DNA from: Rotaria socialis
Taxonomy: Eukaryota > Rotifera > Eurotatoria > Philodinida > Philodinidae
Direction of reading: 5' to 3'
DNA length: 64,000 bases
Assembly (NCBI GenBank): GCA_905331475.1
Contig: CAJNYU010002284.1
Location: forward strand, 62,001 to 126,000
Numbering within the stretch: the first letter of the stretch is position 1; each line of letters begins with the position of its first letter. Shown here in pieces: positions 23,585-33,968 of this stretch. The translations under genes and the position numbers were made by a program. The notes under the pieces were generated by a model. It searched no databases and was not told where the DNA came from. It saw only the letters and a list, made by a program, of their open reading frames with translations.

Positions 23585-24205
23585 ACGAGGGAGCGTTTTC
23601 AACTGCGAAATCGCTTTTGAGTCCGGACTCTGTGCACAGGGTAGACCCCAGTGAGGTATGAAAAACCTCAAAAGGGCAAGTGCCCATAGGCCTTCTGTTC
23701 AGAGTTATAGGCATTTTAGTGGAATTTTAGTCTATGGCATGGTATATGCCAACAAATCGAATGGCGGTATTTCGATCTGAGATTTTGCCCATAGATAGAT
23801 CTATTTGTAAGTAGAATGCCGTGAAAATGTCACCTCAGAAGAATGTTTTCTTCTAGAGATATTTAAGTCCCAAAACACACAAAATTTTAGCACCTGTCGT
23901 AGGATACGACTGTTTTTTGGGACTTAAATATCTCTAGAAGAAAACATTCTTCTGAGATGACATTTTCACGGCATTCTACTTACAAATAGATCTATCTATG
24001 GGCAAAATCTCAGGTCGAAACACCGCCATTCGATTTGTTGGCATATACCATGCCACAGACTAAAATTCCACTAAAATGTCTATAACTCTGAACAGAAGGC
24101 CTATGGGCACTTGTCCTTTTGAGGTTTTCCATACCTCACTGGGGTCTACCCTGTGCACAGAGTCCGGACTTAAAAGCGATTTCGCAGCTGAAAACGTTCC
24201 CTCGT
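23585..24205. repeat. 621-bp near-perfect inverted repeat
   Basis: The left arm 23585-23877 and the right arm 23912-24205 are inverted copies of about 290 bp with only scattered single-base differences. Both outer ends read ACGAGGGA.CGTTTTCA outward to inward. The roughly 34-nt loop itself contains a short palindrome, GTCGTAGGATACGAC, at 23896-23910. The arms are less AT-rich than the flanks. No transposase and no clear flanking duplication were seen. Frames inside it (such as 23490-23714, -) are by-products of the repeat. Confidence 0.95.
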
Positions 24206-24424
24206 GAGCGTATCGTAGTTTTCTGTCATCGCTTTTTATCGGCTAATTTTCTAGCTTTCGATAAGTAAATCCATGGTGTACAAAGTCTACTACAAATCCA
24301 CATGCAAAACTTCTTCGTTCGAGATGTGTCATCAAATGTAATCTGACTTTTTTGACAGAAAAATCTCTATTGCCTTGCATTCACAAATCAAATCATACTC
24401 ACTTTGAACGTTTCATCAAGTATG

Positions 24425-25015
24425 CTAACTTCTCAGGATTGAACATAAGATGTGAGTACCGCAGTTTACGCAAAAAAAAATAAATACGATCATTATGTTA
24501 ACCCAAATTGAACTATTTTCATTGGAATCTACGTTTCTATTTTTGTTAACAGATGAAGGATCCGTATCGTAGCAGTCACCATTAGGTGCACATTTTGCAG
24601 TAACTATAAATAGATGAAAATTATTTTTCAATGACAACTTGTGTAAGACTAAAATGGGAAATTCTATATTCTAATGCTGTAGACTACAGTCAAAGAATTT
24701 GATTTAATTTGTTGATAACATACGACAATTGAATTCAAACGTTTTTCTCTACTGATTACTTTTCGCAGTCTCACTTACATGCGCAACATGTGTCTTCGTG
24801 AATTCGCGATTTGCAGCATTTACCTTGAAAAATGTGAATCAGTCAAAGAGAAGCAATCGTAATTTTGTGATTCATCTACCTGGACCCCCCTCGTATGCAT
24901 TTTGACAATTGGTATTGTTTGAACAACATAGCAGACAGCGACGTGTTGCTTCCTTTGGATCTATTTGGCACCAAGCACACAGCACAAAACAAAATCCAAT
25001 GAAAATCTTAAGCAT
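24425..25015 (-). CDS. small secreted Cys-rich protein
   Basis: Three exons in phase, 25015-24880, 24823-24779 and 24603-24425, give 119 residues. I chose the ATG at 25015 because it opens a good signal peptide (MLKIFIGFCFVLCAWCQ, cleavage likely after residue 17). An upstream in-frame ATG at 25087 would bury it. The mature part is rich in Cys: RRCLLCCSNNTNCQNAYEGG, GKCCKSRIHEDTCCAC, AKCAPNGDCYD. An Asn/Ser-rich stretch follows, then a hydrophobic tail (IWVNIMIVFIFFCVNC), which could be a membrane anchor. The intron after exon 2 has a strong donor, GTAAGT. I do not recognise the family. Confidence 0.6.
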
Positions 25016-25897
25016 TTTTTCTTTTATTGCTCGTAAAAATTTATCACGAATAGGATTGAAAAATATCGCTATGCAAAAAAGAAGCAATTTCTGTTTGCGC
25101 TCGATTCGAAATGTGACATTGAAAACAAACTAACGAAGAACTGGCCATACTCACTCGCTCTCTCTTTTTTAAAAGCGAAAACACAGCTCCAAAATAAATT
25201 TACCATACTTACTCGTTTATTGATCAATTACATTTGACAAAGTTGTGGCAGTCGTAATGCGAAGATAAGCTATTGAATGGCTCGTGAAATGCCTGGAGGT
25301 CATCGAATTGAATAATAATAGGGTTGAAAAGAATGGAGAAACGCAAAAAAGAATTTTCTTGGTATGTGATGTGCTTCAATGGTTGAAAGTAACGTGAAAC
25401 GAAAGCACTGCCACCTTCTAATATGTGAAAAGAAAATTCTCAAGTTGCAGCGTGTGCTCTTTGAATTCATATAGACTGATTCAAATATTGTAATAATCAG
25501 TAAACACAAAAACTCTATAGACTATAAATATATATTCTATCATTGTTTGTTCAAAAATCATTTGCGACACTTATAATTCATAAACTTTTTTAGTAGTTTA
25601 AAACTAGTAAACTAAAAGTGTGGACGATCGTACAAGGATTATCCATATTTAGATAGAACTATACAGGCAGTAGAGTATTTATTCCAAAGATAAATTAAAT
25701 TAGCAATACGTACATTACTGTCAAAAACTCTGTTCGATAGATGACTCGAGTTATCGAAGAATATGATAAACATATAGAAACTTATAATAGATTAATAATA
25801 TTAACCAATGGATAAATAAATTCTATATATATATATATATATAATATAATATTGTAAAATTTATTTTTTCATTGGAATTTTTGTTTGAATATCAAAA
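25016..25897. other. intergenic between divergent genes
   Basis: The promoter region shared by the Cys-rich gene (-) and SEH1 (+). A TA microsatellite lies at about 25827-25850, about 50 bp upstream of the SEH1 start. Nothing else seen. Confidence 0.4.
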
Positions 25898-27927
25898 ATG
25901 ATGGGCAGTGACGAGCTAAAATTTTTGCATAACTTTCACAAAGATTTTCTTCATGATACTGCATTTAATTTCTATGGAACAAGAATGGCAACTTGTTCCA
26001 GTGACGGATATGTTCGAGTTAGTCGTTATTCATTTTTCTAGATAAATAATTCTTGTTTTTATTTTTTATTGCGAATTCCGTTAGGTTTATGATTTGCATG
26101 ATAACACGTGGCGACAATCTGGCTACTTTTCGGTAAATATCTACATTTTAAACTTGCGGTTTTCTAGTTTTCAATTTTTCACATAGCTCCCTTCACAACC
26201 GGGTCCTATGACACGGTAAATTAGTAAAATATATTCATTAATATGTAGAATTTCGAATATCTAGAGTAACATGGGCTCATCCAGAATTCGGCGGTATTAT
26301 TGCAGCTGTATCATATGATCGTTTTGTTAACGTGTGGGAAGAAGTATATTTTTCATTTCTCGAGAAATTCTTTCTTTATGAACTTCCCTACTATAGGCTC
26401 CAACAGGACCGAATGATCCATCTGAATATGCTACTAAATGGGTACCAAAAGGTATGATTATTTGTGGAAAAAACACTAGTTATCAATGTTTTCTCTGCAG
26501 ATCAATTTTTCGAAGCATTTTTGTTTGGTGGAAATGAACAACGAGGATCAATTACAGATACTGGTACACATTCATCAAATTATAATACAGTAGCCGTGCA
26601 ATTCTCTCCAAAACATCTTGGCCTTATACTGGTTTATTTCAATCATATATTGTTTTATTAGCTTTATATTATTTCTTTTCTAGGCGAACGTATTTTTCGA
26701 TGGCCGAATACGTATTTATGATTTTCAAGGTTCAAATGTAGTTAATAAAGAAGAAATACAAACGAAAATGTCGAATTTAAGTTGCATTTCATGGAGTACA
26801 GCGAGGTATAATAATTCATCAAAACTTTCGTCTTTGATTCATTGAGTTTGTGAATGATGTTCTTGTTCTTATAACAATTAATTTGAACTTGTAGAACCGA
26901 GAGACTTTATGTTCTATGTCCAAGATCAGTCCGACAAGTCCGTAATCATGATTTGTTCTTTTGATTATAAGATATGGGTATAGCGATAAAAAATTTATAT
27001 CGCTATGATATAGAAAAAACTTCACTTAAAAGAGAACATTATATAGTCATGGTTTCAGATATCTCGAACTCTGTGATACGCATAAAATTAACAATATTTT
27101 TATTTTATGATGAAACTTATTTAGTGATATTATTAATATTTAGACATCACTTAGCACCGTTGATTGCAGTTGGGAGTGATGATTGTAATGCTGGTACAGG
27201 TGCTAAACTGCAATTATGGGAATATGCACCGGATAGGTAAATAGAAATTTTGATTTAACAAATTTTATATCTTTTGATTTTTCAAGAAAAGCGGTAAAAG
27301 TTGATTTAACGAGTGTGAATATGTTATTACAAAATGCAATAAAAGATATACAATTTGCACCGAATTTCGGCCAATCATATCATTTACTTGCTGTAGCTTC
27401 AAATGATATTGATCTATTTACTATAAAGCCAGCAAAGTAAATCTTGAAAAAAAATTTCTTGTATAAATATTTAACTTAACTGTTCTTTTTACACAGAGGG
27501 GAATTAAATAATAATAGTGAGAATAAAGCACAAGTATATGACGTTACAAGAATTATTACATTAGATGATCATGGATCAACGGTAACATTTATAGCTAGTT
27601 AACTTTTTTTCGATAGAATTTACCAATTAATTTTACATTTAGGTATGGAAAGTTTGTTGGAATGTATTTGGCTCAGCACTATACAGTTGCGGTGATGATG
27701 GAAGAATTCGCATGTGGAAAGGTTTGATATTAAATAAACTCAAATCTAATTCCATTGGATATTTTAGGAGCCATCAATGGTCCATGGAAATGTGAGAGTA
27801 ATATAAGTCTTCAAGCAGAAGCTCTTGAACGAATCCGAAGTGATGCAAGTCAATCAACAGAGCCGGTAAATAGAATTGAAAATGAACCTTCAAATATAAA
27901 ATATTTATATTTTAGGTATCAACATGA
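25898..27927 (+). CDS. SEH1L: SEH1 nucleoporin / GATOR2 WD40 protein
   Basis: Thirteen exons, all phase-consistent: 25898-26017, 26085-26132, 26187-26215, 26265-26343, 26397-26451, 26501-26631, 26684-26805, 27144-27236, 27287-27436, 27497-27581, 27643-27721, 27768-27865 and 27916-27927, encoding 366 residues. Family-typical text runs throughout: [109 protein letters not shown]1 is an incomplete beta-propeller. Its partner in the Nup107-160 complex is Nup85, and in GATOR2 (mTORC1 amino-acid signalling) it is Mios. The last coding exon is only 12 nt (V-S-T-stop). Introns are 45-70 nt except intron 7 (338 nt). Confidence 0.95.
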
Positions 27928-28355
27928 GAAATAGTAATTCTAACCGATTGTTGTCCGATTAGTATTATATTGAAATATTACTCTTTTGTACATGCAATTC
28001 GCTATATTAAATTAAATCGGGAAAAAAAGCAGAAGATTGAATACTTATGAATAAAAATCAGCTACTTTTCATCATTATTATTATTATATACATATTGTCA
28101 GAAGTCCTTTTTCTTTTCAAAACAAATTTATTATTAGTAGCGATAGAACGTGATCAACATACGAAACATTCCTTTTCCATTGTTTACAACAAAACCATGA
28201 TACAAACACATTTATTTTTTGATTGTAAATCTCATCGCGAGGCAATCGAAAAGAAAACGACTGCAGAAAAATGACGAAAGTTCTTTAGTTCAGTAAATTA
28301 TACTTCAAGAAAATTTTATTATATGAAAATAAGTATTGACAATACATTATTTGAT

Positions 28356-29459
28356 TCAGACAAGTGGAGTTTTGCCACGTAAATTTGCCGATAAAATCTT
28401 ATTAGCATTATCTGTAGAAACGCTTGCAGTTGTAGTTATACGATAACTACGACGAGATGCACGATCACTATTATTCGCTGTCATTGGTGTTAATAATCTT
28501 GTAGAGGGACGCCATATGTCTGGTACATGCGATATTGTGCTTGCTTGCAGATTTTGATTCGATCGAATGAATGCAGAAGCCGTTGATAATCTATCATTTG
28601 TACTTGATGTTGTTAATCGTTTACCTGGTATAAGAATTCGAACTGGCGATGTTGCTCGTTCACATGTATCATTATTCTCAATAGTTAATTTCGATTGTTG
28701 TTGATGTTGCCATAATTTGTATGGCCAATAGATGCTAAAAAAATAGTAAATTTGATTAAAAATAAAGAAAAAGAAGCTGTACTCAAAATTTTACTTGTTT
28801 GAATTTGTTGATGTTACAGTTTGATCACTAGTCGGCAAATCAGGTATGCATGGAGTGTCATTATTTTGCATATCTTGCATTGTTCGACTAATTAATTCCA
28901 TTGCTAAACGTTTTTCTACAGAAATTAAATATATTTATGAGAAAGAACAATAATAAATCATCTTATGCAAACCAGTAATATTAGCATTGACAAGCCAATC
29001 TTGTGCTTCACTGATATTATCAACATGTAATATATGACAAAGAATTGGAAGTAACTTCAAAAGCAAATCTTTATACTAAGGAGAAAAAAAATACATATTT
29101 ACTAAATTTACCCATATACCGGGATCTTGATTTTCATTAATATTTGATGATTCTTGTTCATTCAAAGCAATAGATAGTTTAGGCTTTGCTAGAATTGGCA
29201 GCGAATAACGTGCAGTTTGATGGCGATTGGGTGATCGTTTTGGAGTACTTTCTTCACTTATTTGCTCCAAATGATGATTTGGCATAGAACTATTTGCTCG
29301 TCTATAGTGGGATCGAGATGAACGCTTTGGTCGAGTTTGTTGACCTTCATTAAGAAGTACTAAAGATGATTGTACTTGCCGAGCTAATCCCATCAGTTCT
29401 TGACGCCAATCATGCATCGCATTATCTATATAGAGTCGTTCTTGTAAATTCTGAATGAT
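28356..29459 (-). CDS. unrecognised protein, 5' end uncertain
   Basis: Four exons agree in phase: 29459-29112, 29075-28973, 28915-28795 and 28734-28356, ending in TGA at 28356-28358. They give about 316 residues from the 5' boundary at 29459, or 302 if translation starts at the ATG at 29417 (MHDWRQELMGLARQVQSSLV). The boundary at 29459 looks like a splice acceptor (TTTTAAAG), so an upstream exon in 29460-30300 is possible but was not found. The sequence has a helical opening, a basic Arg/Ser-rich middle (TRPKRSSRSHYRR), a hydrophobic helix (KDLLLKLLPILCHILHVDN), then a Thr/Ser-rich disordered C-terminus. I recognise no domain. It is tail to tail with SEH1. Confidence 0.6.
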
Positions 29460-30325
29460 CTTTAAAACGTAAACACTATTGAAAAACTACGCATCTCAAG
29501 TCTCATGTTCGTCGTACGGCTAAATAACTTTTGATTAGTTTTATTAATGCGATACGAAGCAAAAACATTTCTGTAATCCGTCGCGAGTCTTTTTTCCTTG
29601 AGATCGTACGCACCGTTTTCGTCGTTCTTCAATCTGAAGGTTCGTTCGCTCAGGAATATGGTTCCAAAACGACGAAAATGAAAGGAATTAATCTTGAGAT
29701 AATTAAAATGACGCCATCAACATACGTTAGCGACTATACTCTATTCATTTACAACTGATCTAAGATAATGAATCATAGAGATAATTAATCGATCAATCGA
29801 AATCGGTCTTTAAGAAAGTATCGCTAAGTAAGAACAGAGTTTTCTCAATGATGAATTTCATCATGTCGACATAAAATGCAATCAAAAGTTTTTCGAGTTG
29901 AAGATCCGTATTCTTACTTCGCATCGCATTTCGTATACGAGTGCAACTCGGATACCATTTAGTTATAACTTTGTTTAATTAATTTTATCTGATAAATAAA
30001 ATGCGTCATGTTGAATTGATGAAACATTAAAAAAAATAAAAGTAAAAGAATTCTTTAATGAAGTACAATCTAAAAGAAGTGTTGAATTTTAGACTTTGAA
30101 GATGTCAATTTCCATGCATGCACTTCACATATACCCTTTACAGCGCCCTCCATTGATTATATAAAATCTTCCTGTGATTATTAACAACACATTCATCGTA
30201 CTTGATACTTTGTTCAGGAGAAAAAATTAATTACTGACGAAAATAAAAAATCAATGAAGTATCCAATGTGAGCATTATAATAATTATCAGTTAAAATTAA
30301 ATAAGATTCAAGTGTGAATAAGGCT
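29460..30325. other. intergenic
   Basis: May hold a 5' exon of the minus-strand gene to the left. A minus-strand frame over about 29465-29630 is open but has no clear start or donor. Nothing else recognised. Confidence 0.35.
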
Positions 30326-30782
30326 TTATTTTCTTTTCATTTTGACTGCGTCAAAATGGCCTTGTAGGTTCGATTCAGCTAATTTTATTAAATAGCTGAT
30401 GGGACCTGTTTTTTAGCTAAGTTCCTTATCAAAGTAACATAAAGATATTGGTTCAACTTACATAGACCCAAACGATTGGTTTTTTTGACTGAAGCATCGT
30501 TTGTTGATGGATTAACATACGCTGAATCTTCAACATACGGAATATACCCATCTTTGATATCTATTGAAAATATAAAGAATACATTGAATGTAAAAAGTCT
30601 ATATATTTAATACTATGAATATATTTCAATCGTTGTGGACAAGCGATATGACGAGCTGGACGAAATTGTCGTCCATCAGCCCATGACGATTCGTTTGAAA
30701 AAATCGAACCATAAACTAAATAATTGAACGTAATAATAAAATGACTTCGTCTTCGTTTTATTGATTGATACTCACAAGCCAT
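30326..30782 (-). CDS. small four-exon protein, unknown function
   Basis: Exons 30782-30776 (7 nt, ATGGCTT before the donor GTGAGT), 30715-30614, 30560-30462 and 30360-30326 join in phase to give 80 residues ending MKRK-stop. The central part reads SSWADGRQFRPARHIACPQR and GYIPYVEDSAYVNPSTND. It is short, Arg/Tyr/Pro-rich, without a signal peptide or membrane segment. The composition recalls small ciliary microtubule-inner proteins, but I recognise no specific family and do not assign one. The support is four consecutive canonical GT..AG boundaries keeping one frame. The first coding exon is unusually short. Confidence 0.6.
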
Positions 30783-31319
30783 TTTTATAGGGAATAAGTC
30801 GCTTGATTTATTGGAAAATAAAATTAAAATGGGCACACTAGTAATTTCGAATATAAAAAAGACTATACAATTCAGTGAGGCAGAATGACTCTCTTTTTAC
30901 CCTTCTTATTATGAAAAGAAATAATTGATTTCTTCTTTCTTGCCAACCGATGAAGTCAAAAAAATATATAACACTGCTTTTTTTTATATTCTAGTTACCC
31001 CAAACAATTGAATAAATTACTACAAAAACAAGAAAGAAATAAGCCTACTAATGTCGAAGTCAATGCGACAAAAATTAAGAAACAATTGCATCAATGATAA
31101 AGAATTTTAACATGTTTTCTTTACTTGACATTATTTATTCAATCTTATTCTCAGTATGATACATAAATGGATATGTAACAAAAGGAGAAGAGAAAAAAAT
31201 CTATGTCACCGCTTTTTATTCTAAGATGACCGACAATAGTAGAAGACATATACGTTTATTCGAGAACATGCAAATAAACAAGATGATAATTCAGATCAAT
31301 TTATTAATCGAATGCATAA
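30783..31319. other. intergenic, nothing recognised
   Basis: AT-rich sequence between the small minus-strand gene and the TIR element. No frame or repeat stands out. Confidence 0.4.
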
Positions 31320-31939
31320 GAGTTTTCGGGATCCTCTCGGTTGATCCCCATTACCAATTAACTCAACTCGTCCCTCCTTAATTGACTCTCAATTCGTCCC
31401 CCCAATTAGTCCATCCCTGTCCAGAAACAATTAGAAGCAAACATAAGAAAATTAATTGTTGCGTAGAGCACTTTGCAGATATACGTATATATGATGTGCT
31501 TTCTTAGTAATGTATTAGTTTCACTACTGACATTCTCTATGCTCTGAGAAATGCTCCTATTCACATCTTCAACTTTATCGAATTATTGCGCGAAGAGCAC
31601 GAATACCAGCATCATAAGTCCGAAGAGTCGGGAGTTCAATTGAGCAAACGAAAGAAGGTGAACGATGCTATTGACGAGAATCTTGAGCTCCTTCTTAATG
31701 ACCATAAGGGTGGATTGACACACTGATATGCAGCTCGCGATTAAACGCAGACGCGCGTTGAAGACAAAACTTGTTAAGTGACTTTTTTTTCTTGTTTCTT
31801 TTATTGCTCTTGAATAAAACAGTTGATTGCTGAAAATCATCTGTTTATCAAATTAGTCACGAATTAGTACGAATTTTTTGGGGGACGAATTGAGAGTCAA
31901 TTAGTGCGGAGGGGACGAACCGAGAGTAATCCGAGTTTT
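31320..31939. mobile_element. 606-bp TIR element with target duplication
   Basis: The heptamer GAGTTTT occurs at 31320-31326 and 31933-31939, just outside the two ends. The element proper is 31327-31932. Its ends are long imperfect inverted repeats of about 60-80 bp. Left: GGGATCCTCTCGGTT, then ACTCTCAATTCGTCCCCC. Right, on the other strand: GGATTACTCTCGGTT, then ACTCTCAATTCGTCCCCC. The inner blocks repeat the theme ACTC(T)CAA/TTCGTCCC as subrepeats. A plus-strand frame of 71 codons (31511-31726) is open and protein-like (NFIELLREEHEYQHHKSE, SKRKKVNDAIDENLELLL), but no transposase motif is visible. Confidence 0.8.
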
Positions 31940-32087
31940 CTCTACCACATTTGTGTAGCATATCAGTGGTAATTGGGAATTCATTATCTACAGAATATGA
32001 TTGTTGACAAGTGACTTTGGCAACAATTTCCCAGGTATCAAAATTATTGGCATCTAATATCTGAAGGTGACAGAATTCAGTTTGCAT
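31940..32087 (-). pseudogene. ORF interrupted by the TIR element
   Basis: From the ATG at 32087 the minus strand reads MQTEFCHLQILDANNFDTWE, then VAKVTCQQSYSVDNEFPITT and LHKCGREN, where the TIR element begins. In the inferred empty site the frame would run on only a few codons past the duplication to a TAA, so it may be the last exon of a gene or a short ORF. The composition is protein-like. The family is not recognised, and no upstream exon was found. Confidence 0.35.
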
Positions 32088-32637
32088 TATTATTGTTCAA
32101 TAAACTCTAGGTAGTCTCTCAGACGAAAGATAACTTACCATCACTCGTTGGTGGTCCAAGTTACTTTATCTTAGAAGAATTTCGTTGATTTGAATAAAAA
32201 AAGACTTAAATAGGGAATCGGCAGAAAAGAATCTACAGCTATTCCAATGATAGTATAGGAAATAATATGTTAAGATAGATCTCAATGTCCTAGAGATGAA
32301 ATGGAACCTAACCGTAACGCAAAAAGCATTCATTTATCAATACTATCCTATTCACTAATTGTTCTAATCATGCATCAATCTATTTGATCTCTCTGTAAAT
32401 TAACAAATGCATGTGAATGAAGAGTCAGGCGAATTATACAGCAGTACTTTAATATCCACGACTATATTTTTGTTGAAAAGTACTTTGTTTGAAATCAATC
32501 AATTTCTACATGAATCTATATCATATTCAAGTGACATCTATAATGATTTTATTTTATTTGTTTTTAATAATATTTAAGTTATTGATCGACCGACAGACAC
32601 ATCTCATACAATTAATCTTGCAGGGAAGGTTTTTGCA
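32088..32637. other. intergenic / 5' UTR of ARFRP1
   Basis: No gene found. A pyrimidine-poor acceptor (CTTGCAG at 32618-32624), 13 nt before the ARFRP1 ATG, suggests a 5'UTR intron. Confidence 0.35.
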
Positions 32638-33246
32638 ATGTGGACGTTACTCACAGGCCTTTATCAATATTTAACGCAGAAAGATGACTATTATATCTTG
32701 ATTGTTGGACTTGACAATGCCGGTAAGACGACGTATCTTGAACAAACAAAAACGAAATATTGTCCTAATTATAAAATGATGAATCCTTCAAAAATAACAA
32801 CTACTGTTGGCTGTAATATTGGTACTATTGATATTGGAAATGTTCGTCTAAATTTTTGGGATTTAGGTGGACAAGAAGAATTACAGTCCTTGTGGGATAA
32901 ATATTATGCTGATTGTCATGGTATTATTTATATCATTGATAGTGCTGATCGACAGCGTTTAGAAGAATCATGGATATCATTTGATAAAATGATTCAATCT
33001 GAACAATTGACAAATGTACCATTATTAGTTTCATGCAATAAACAAGACATTGAACAATGCATGACTGTACCAGAAATCAAACGTACATTTAATCGTTCAA
33101 CAGCGAAAATTGGCGTTCGTGATTGTATGGTTTTAGCTTGTTCGGCTTTATCGGGCGATGGAATAAATGAATCAATTAATTGGATGAAAGATTGTATTCT
33201 AAGAAATTCAACAACTCGACCACCAAAACGTCAAGATATTTCATAA
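32638..33246 (+). CDS. ARFRP1: ARF-related small GTPase ARFRP1
   Basis: A single exon of 202 residues, the normal length of the family. ARFRP1 acts at the trans-Golgi network, where it recruits ARL1 and golgins. The P-loop is G24-L-D-N-A-G-K-T31. The switch I threonine lies in SKITTTVGCNIGTIDIG. Switch II is FWDLGGQEELQSLWDKYYAD, nearly identical to animal ARFRP1, and the guanine-specificity motif is CNKQD. The N-terminus is MWTLLTGLYQYL, without the Gly2 myristoylation site of ARFs. That agrees with ARFRP1, which is N-terminally acetylated instead. The short C-terminal tail RPPKRQDIS also matches the family. No intron in the coding region. Confidence 0.95.
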   Translation: MWTLLTGLYQYLTQKDDYYILIVGLDNAGKTTYLEQTKTKYCPNYKMMNPSKITTTVGCNIGTIDIGNVRLNFWDLGGQEELQSLWDKYYADCHGIIYIIDSADRQRLEESWISFDKMIQSEQLTNVPLLVSCNKQDIEQCMTVPEIKRTFNRSTAKIGVRDCMVLACSALSGDGINESINWMKDCILRNSTTRPPKRQDIS

Positions 33247-33968
33247 TAAAGGACTAGTTTTATTTTTGTTGATGTTGTTGTTTTTATTTTATTAATATAG
33301 TTAATGAATCTCTCATTTTATTGATTTATCGAGATTTATAAACATAAAAATAAAAAACAATTTTTTTAATGCTACTTTCTATCCAATGATGGTCAAAAAG
33401 AGGACAGAAAGTTATAGAAGACATTCGCCACCATTTCTTTCAAGATGCTTTTGTGTACAATCGTCTTGGCATATTGTTTTCACTCTTTTTTTTTTGTTCT
33501 GAAACATTTGAAAGTCAAATGAAACTTGAATGTTGTTCTGTGACATAACTTAGATTGATCACAAGTATTGAGAACAAACAGTGATCACACAAGGAAAAGA
33601 GCGAATTAGTACTAGATGTCTATCTTAATTTTAACATATCTATTTGTTCCTATGCAATCTTTATTGACAGGGAATATAAAATAACGTGATGACACATACA
33701 AAGGTTTGCATCATAACTATTCTACTTCAATAAACAATACGAATGTACGAGACACGTGGAGGTAGAGAATACACTATTACTTTCGTGTAACCATTGCTAG
33801 TCATCCATGACGTCTCATTCAATGGCCTACTATGTGCATCTGTTTTGGAGGAAATTTCGCTGATTTTTAGTTTTTCATATAATCTAACTCATTGTTATCA
33901 TTCAAGGTATTGATTCGATATTATATTTCAATAAGAATGTTTGTAGCAAATAAAATTAGCCAATAAAT
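33247..33968. other. intergenic
   Basis: The 3' UTR of ARFRP1 followed by a spacer before the GalNAc-transferase. Nothing recognised. Confidence 0.4.

Noticed and set aside
23490-23714. 74-codon minus-strand ORF
   Set aside because: Lies largely within one arm of the 621-bp inverted repeat, and the same words occur in the other arm.
30360-30385. GTAGGTTCGATTCAGCT as a possible tRNA box B
   Set aside because: No box A or cloverleaf upstream. It falls at an exon/intron edge of the small minus-strand gene.
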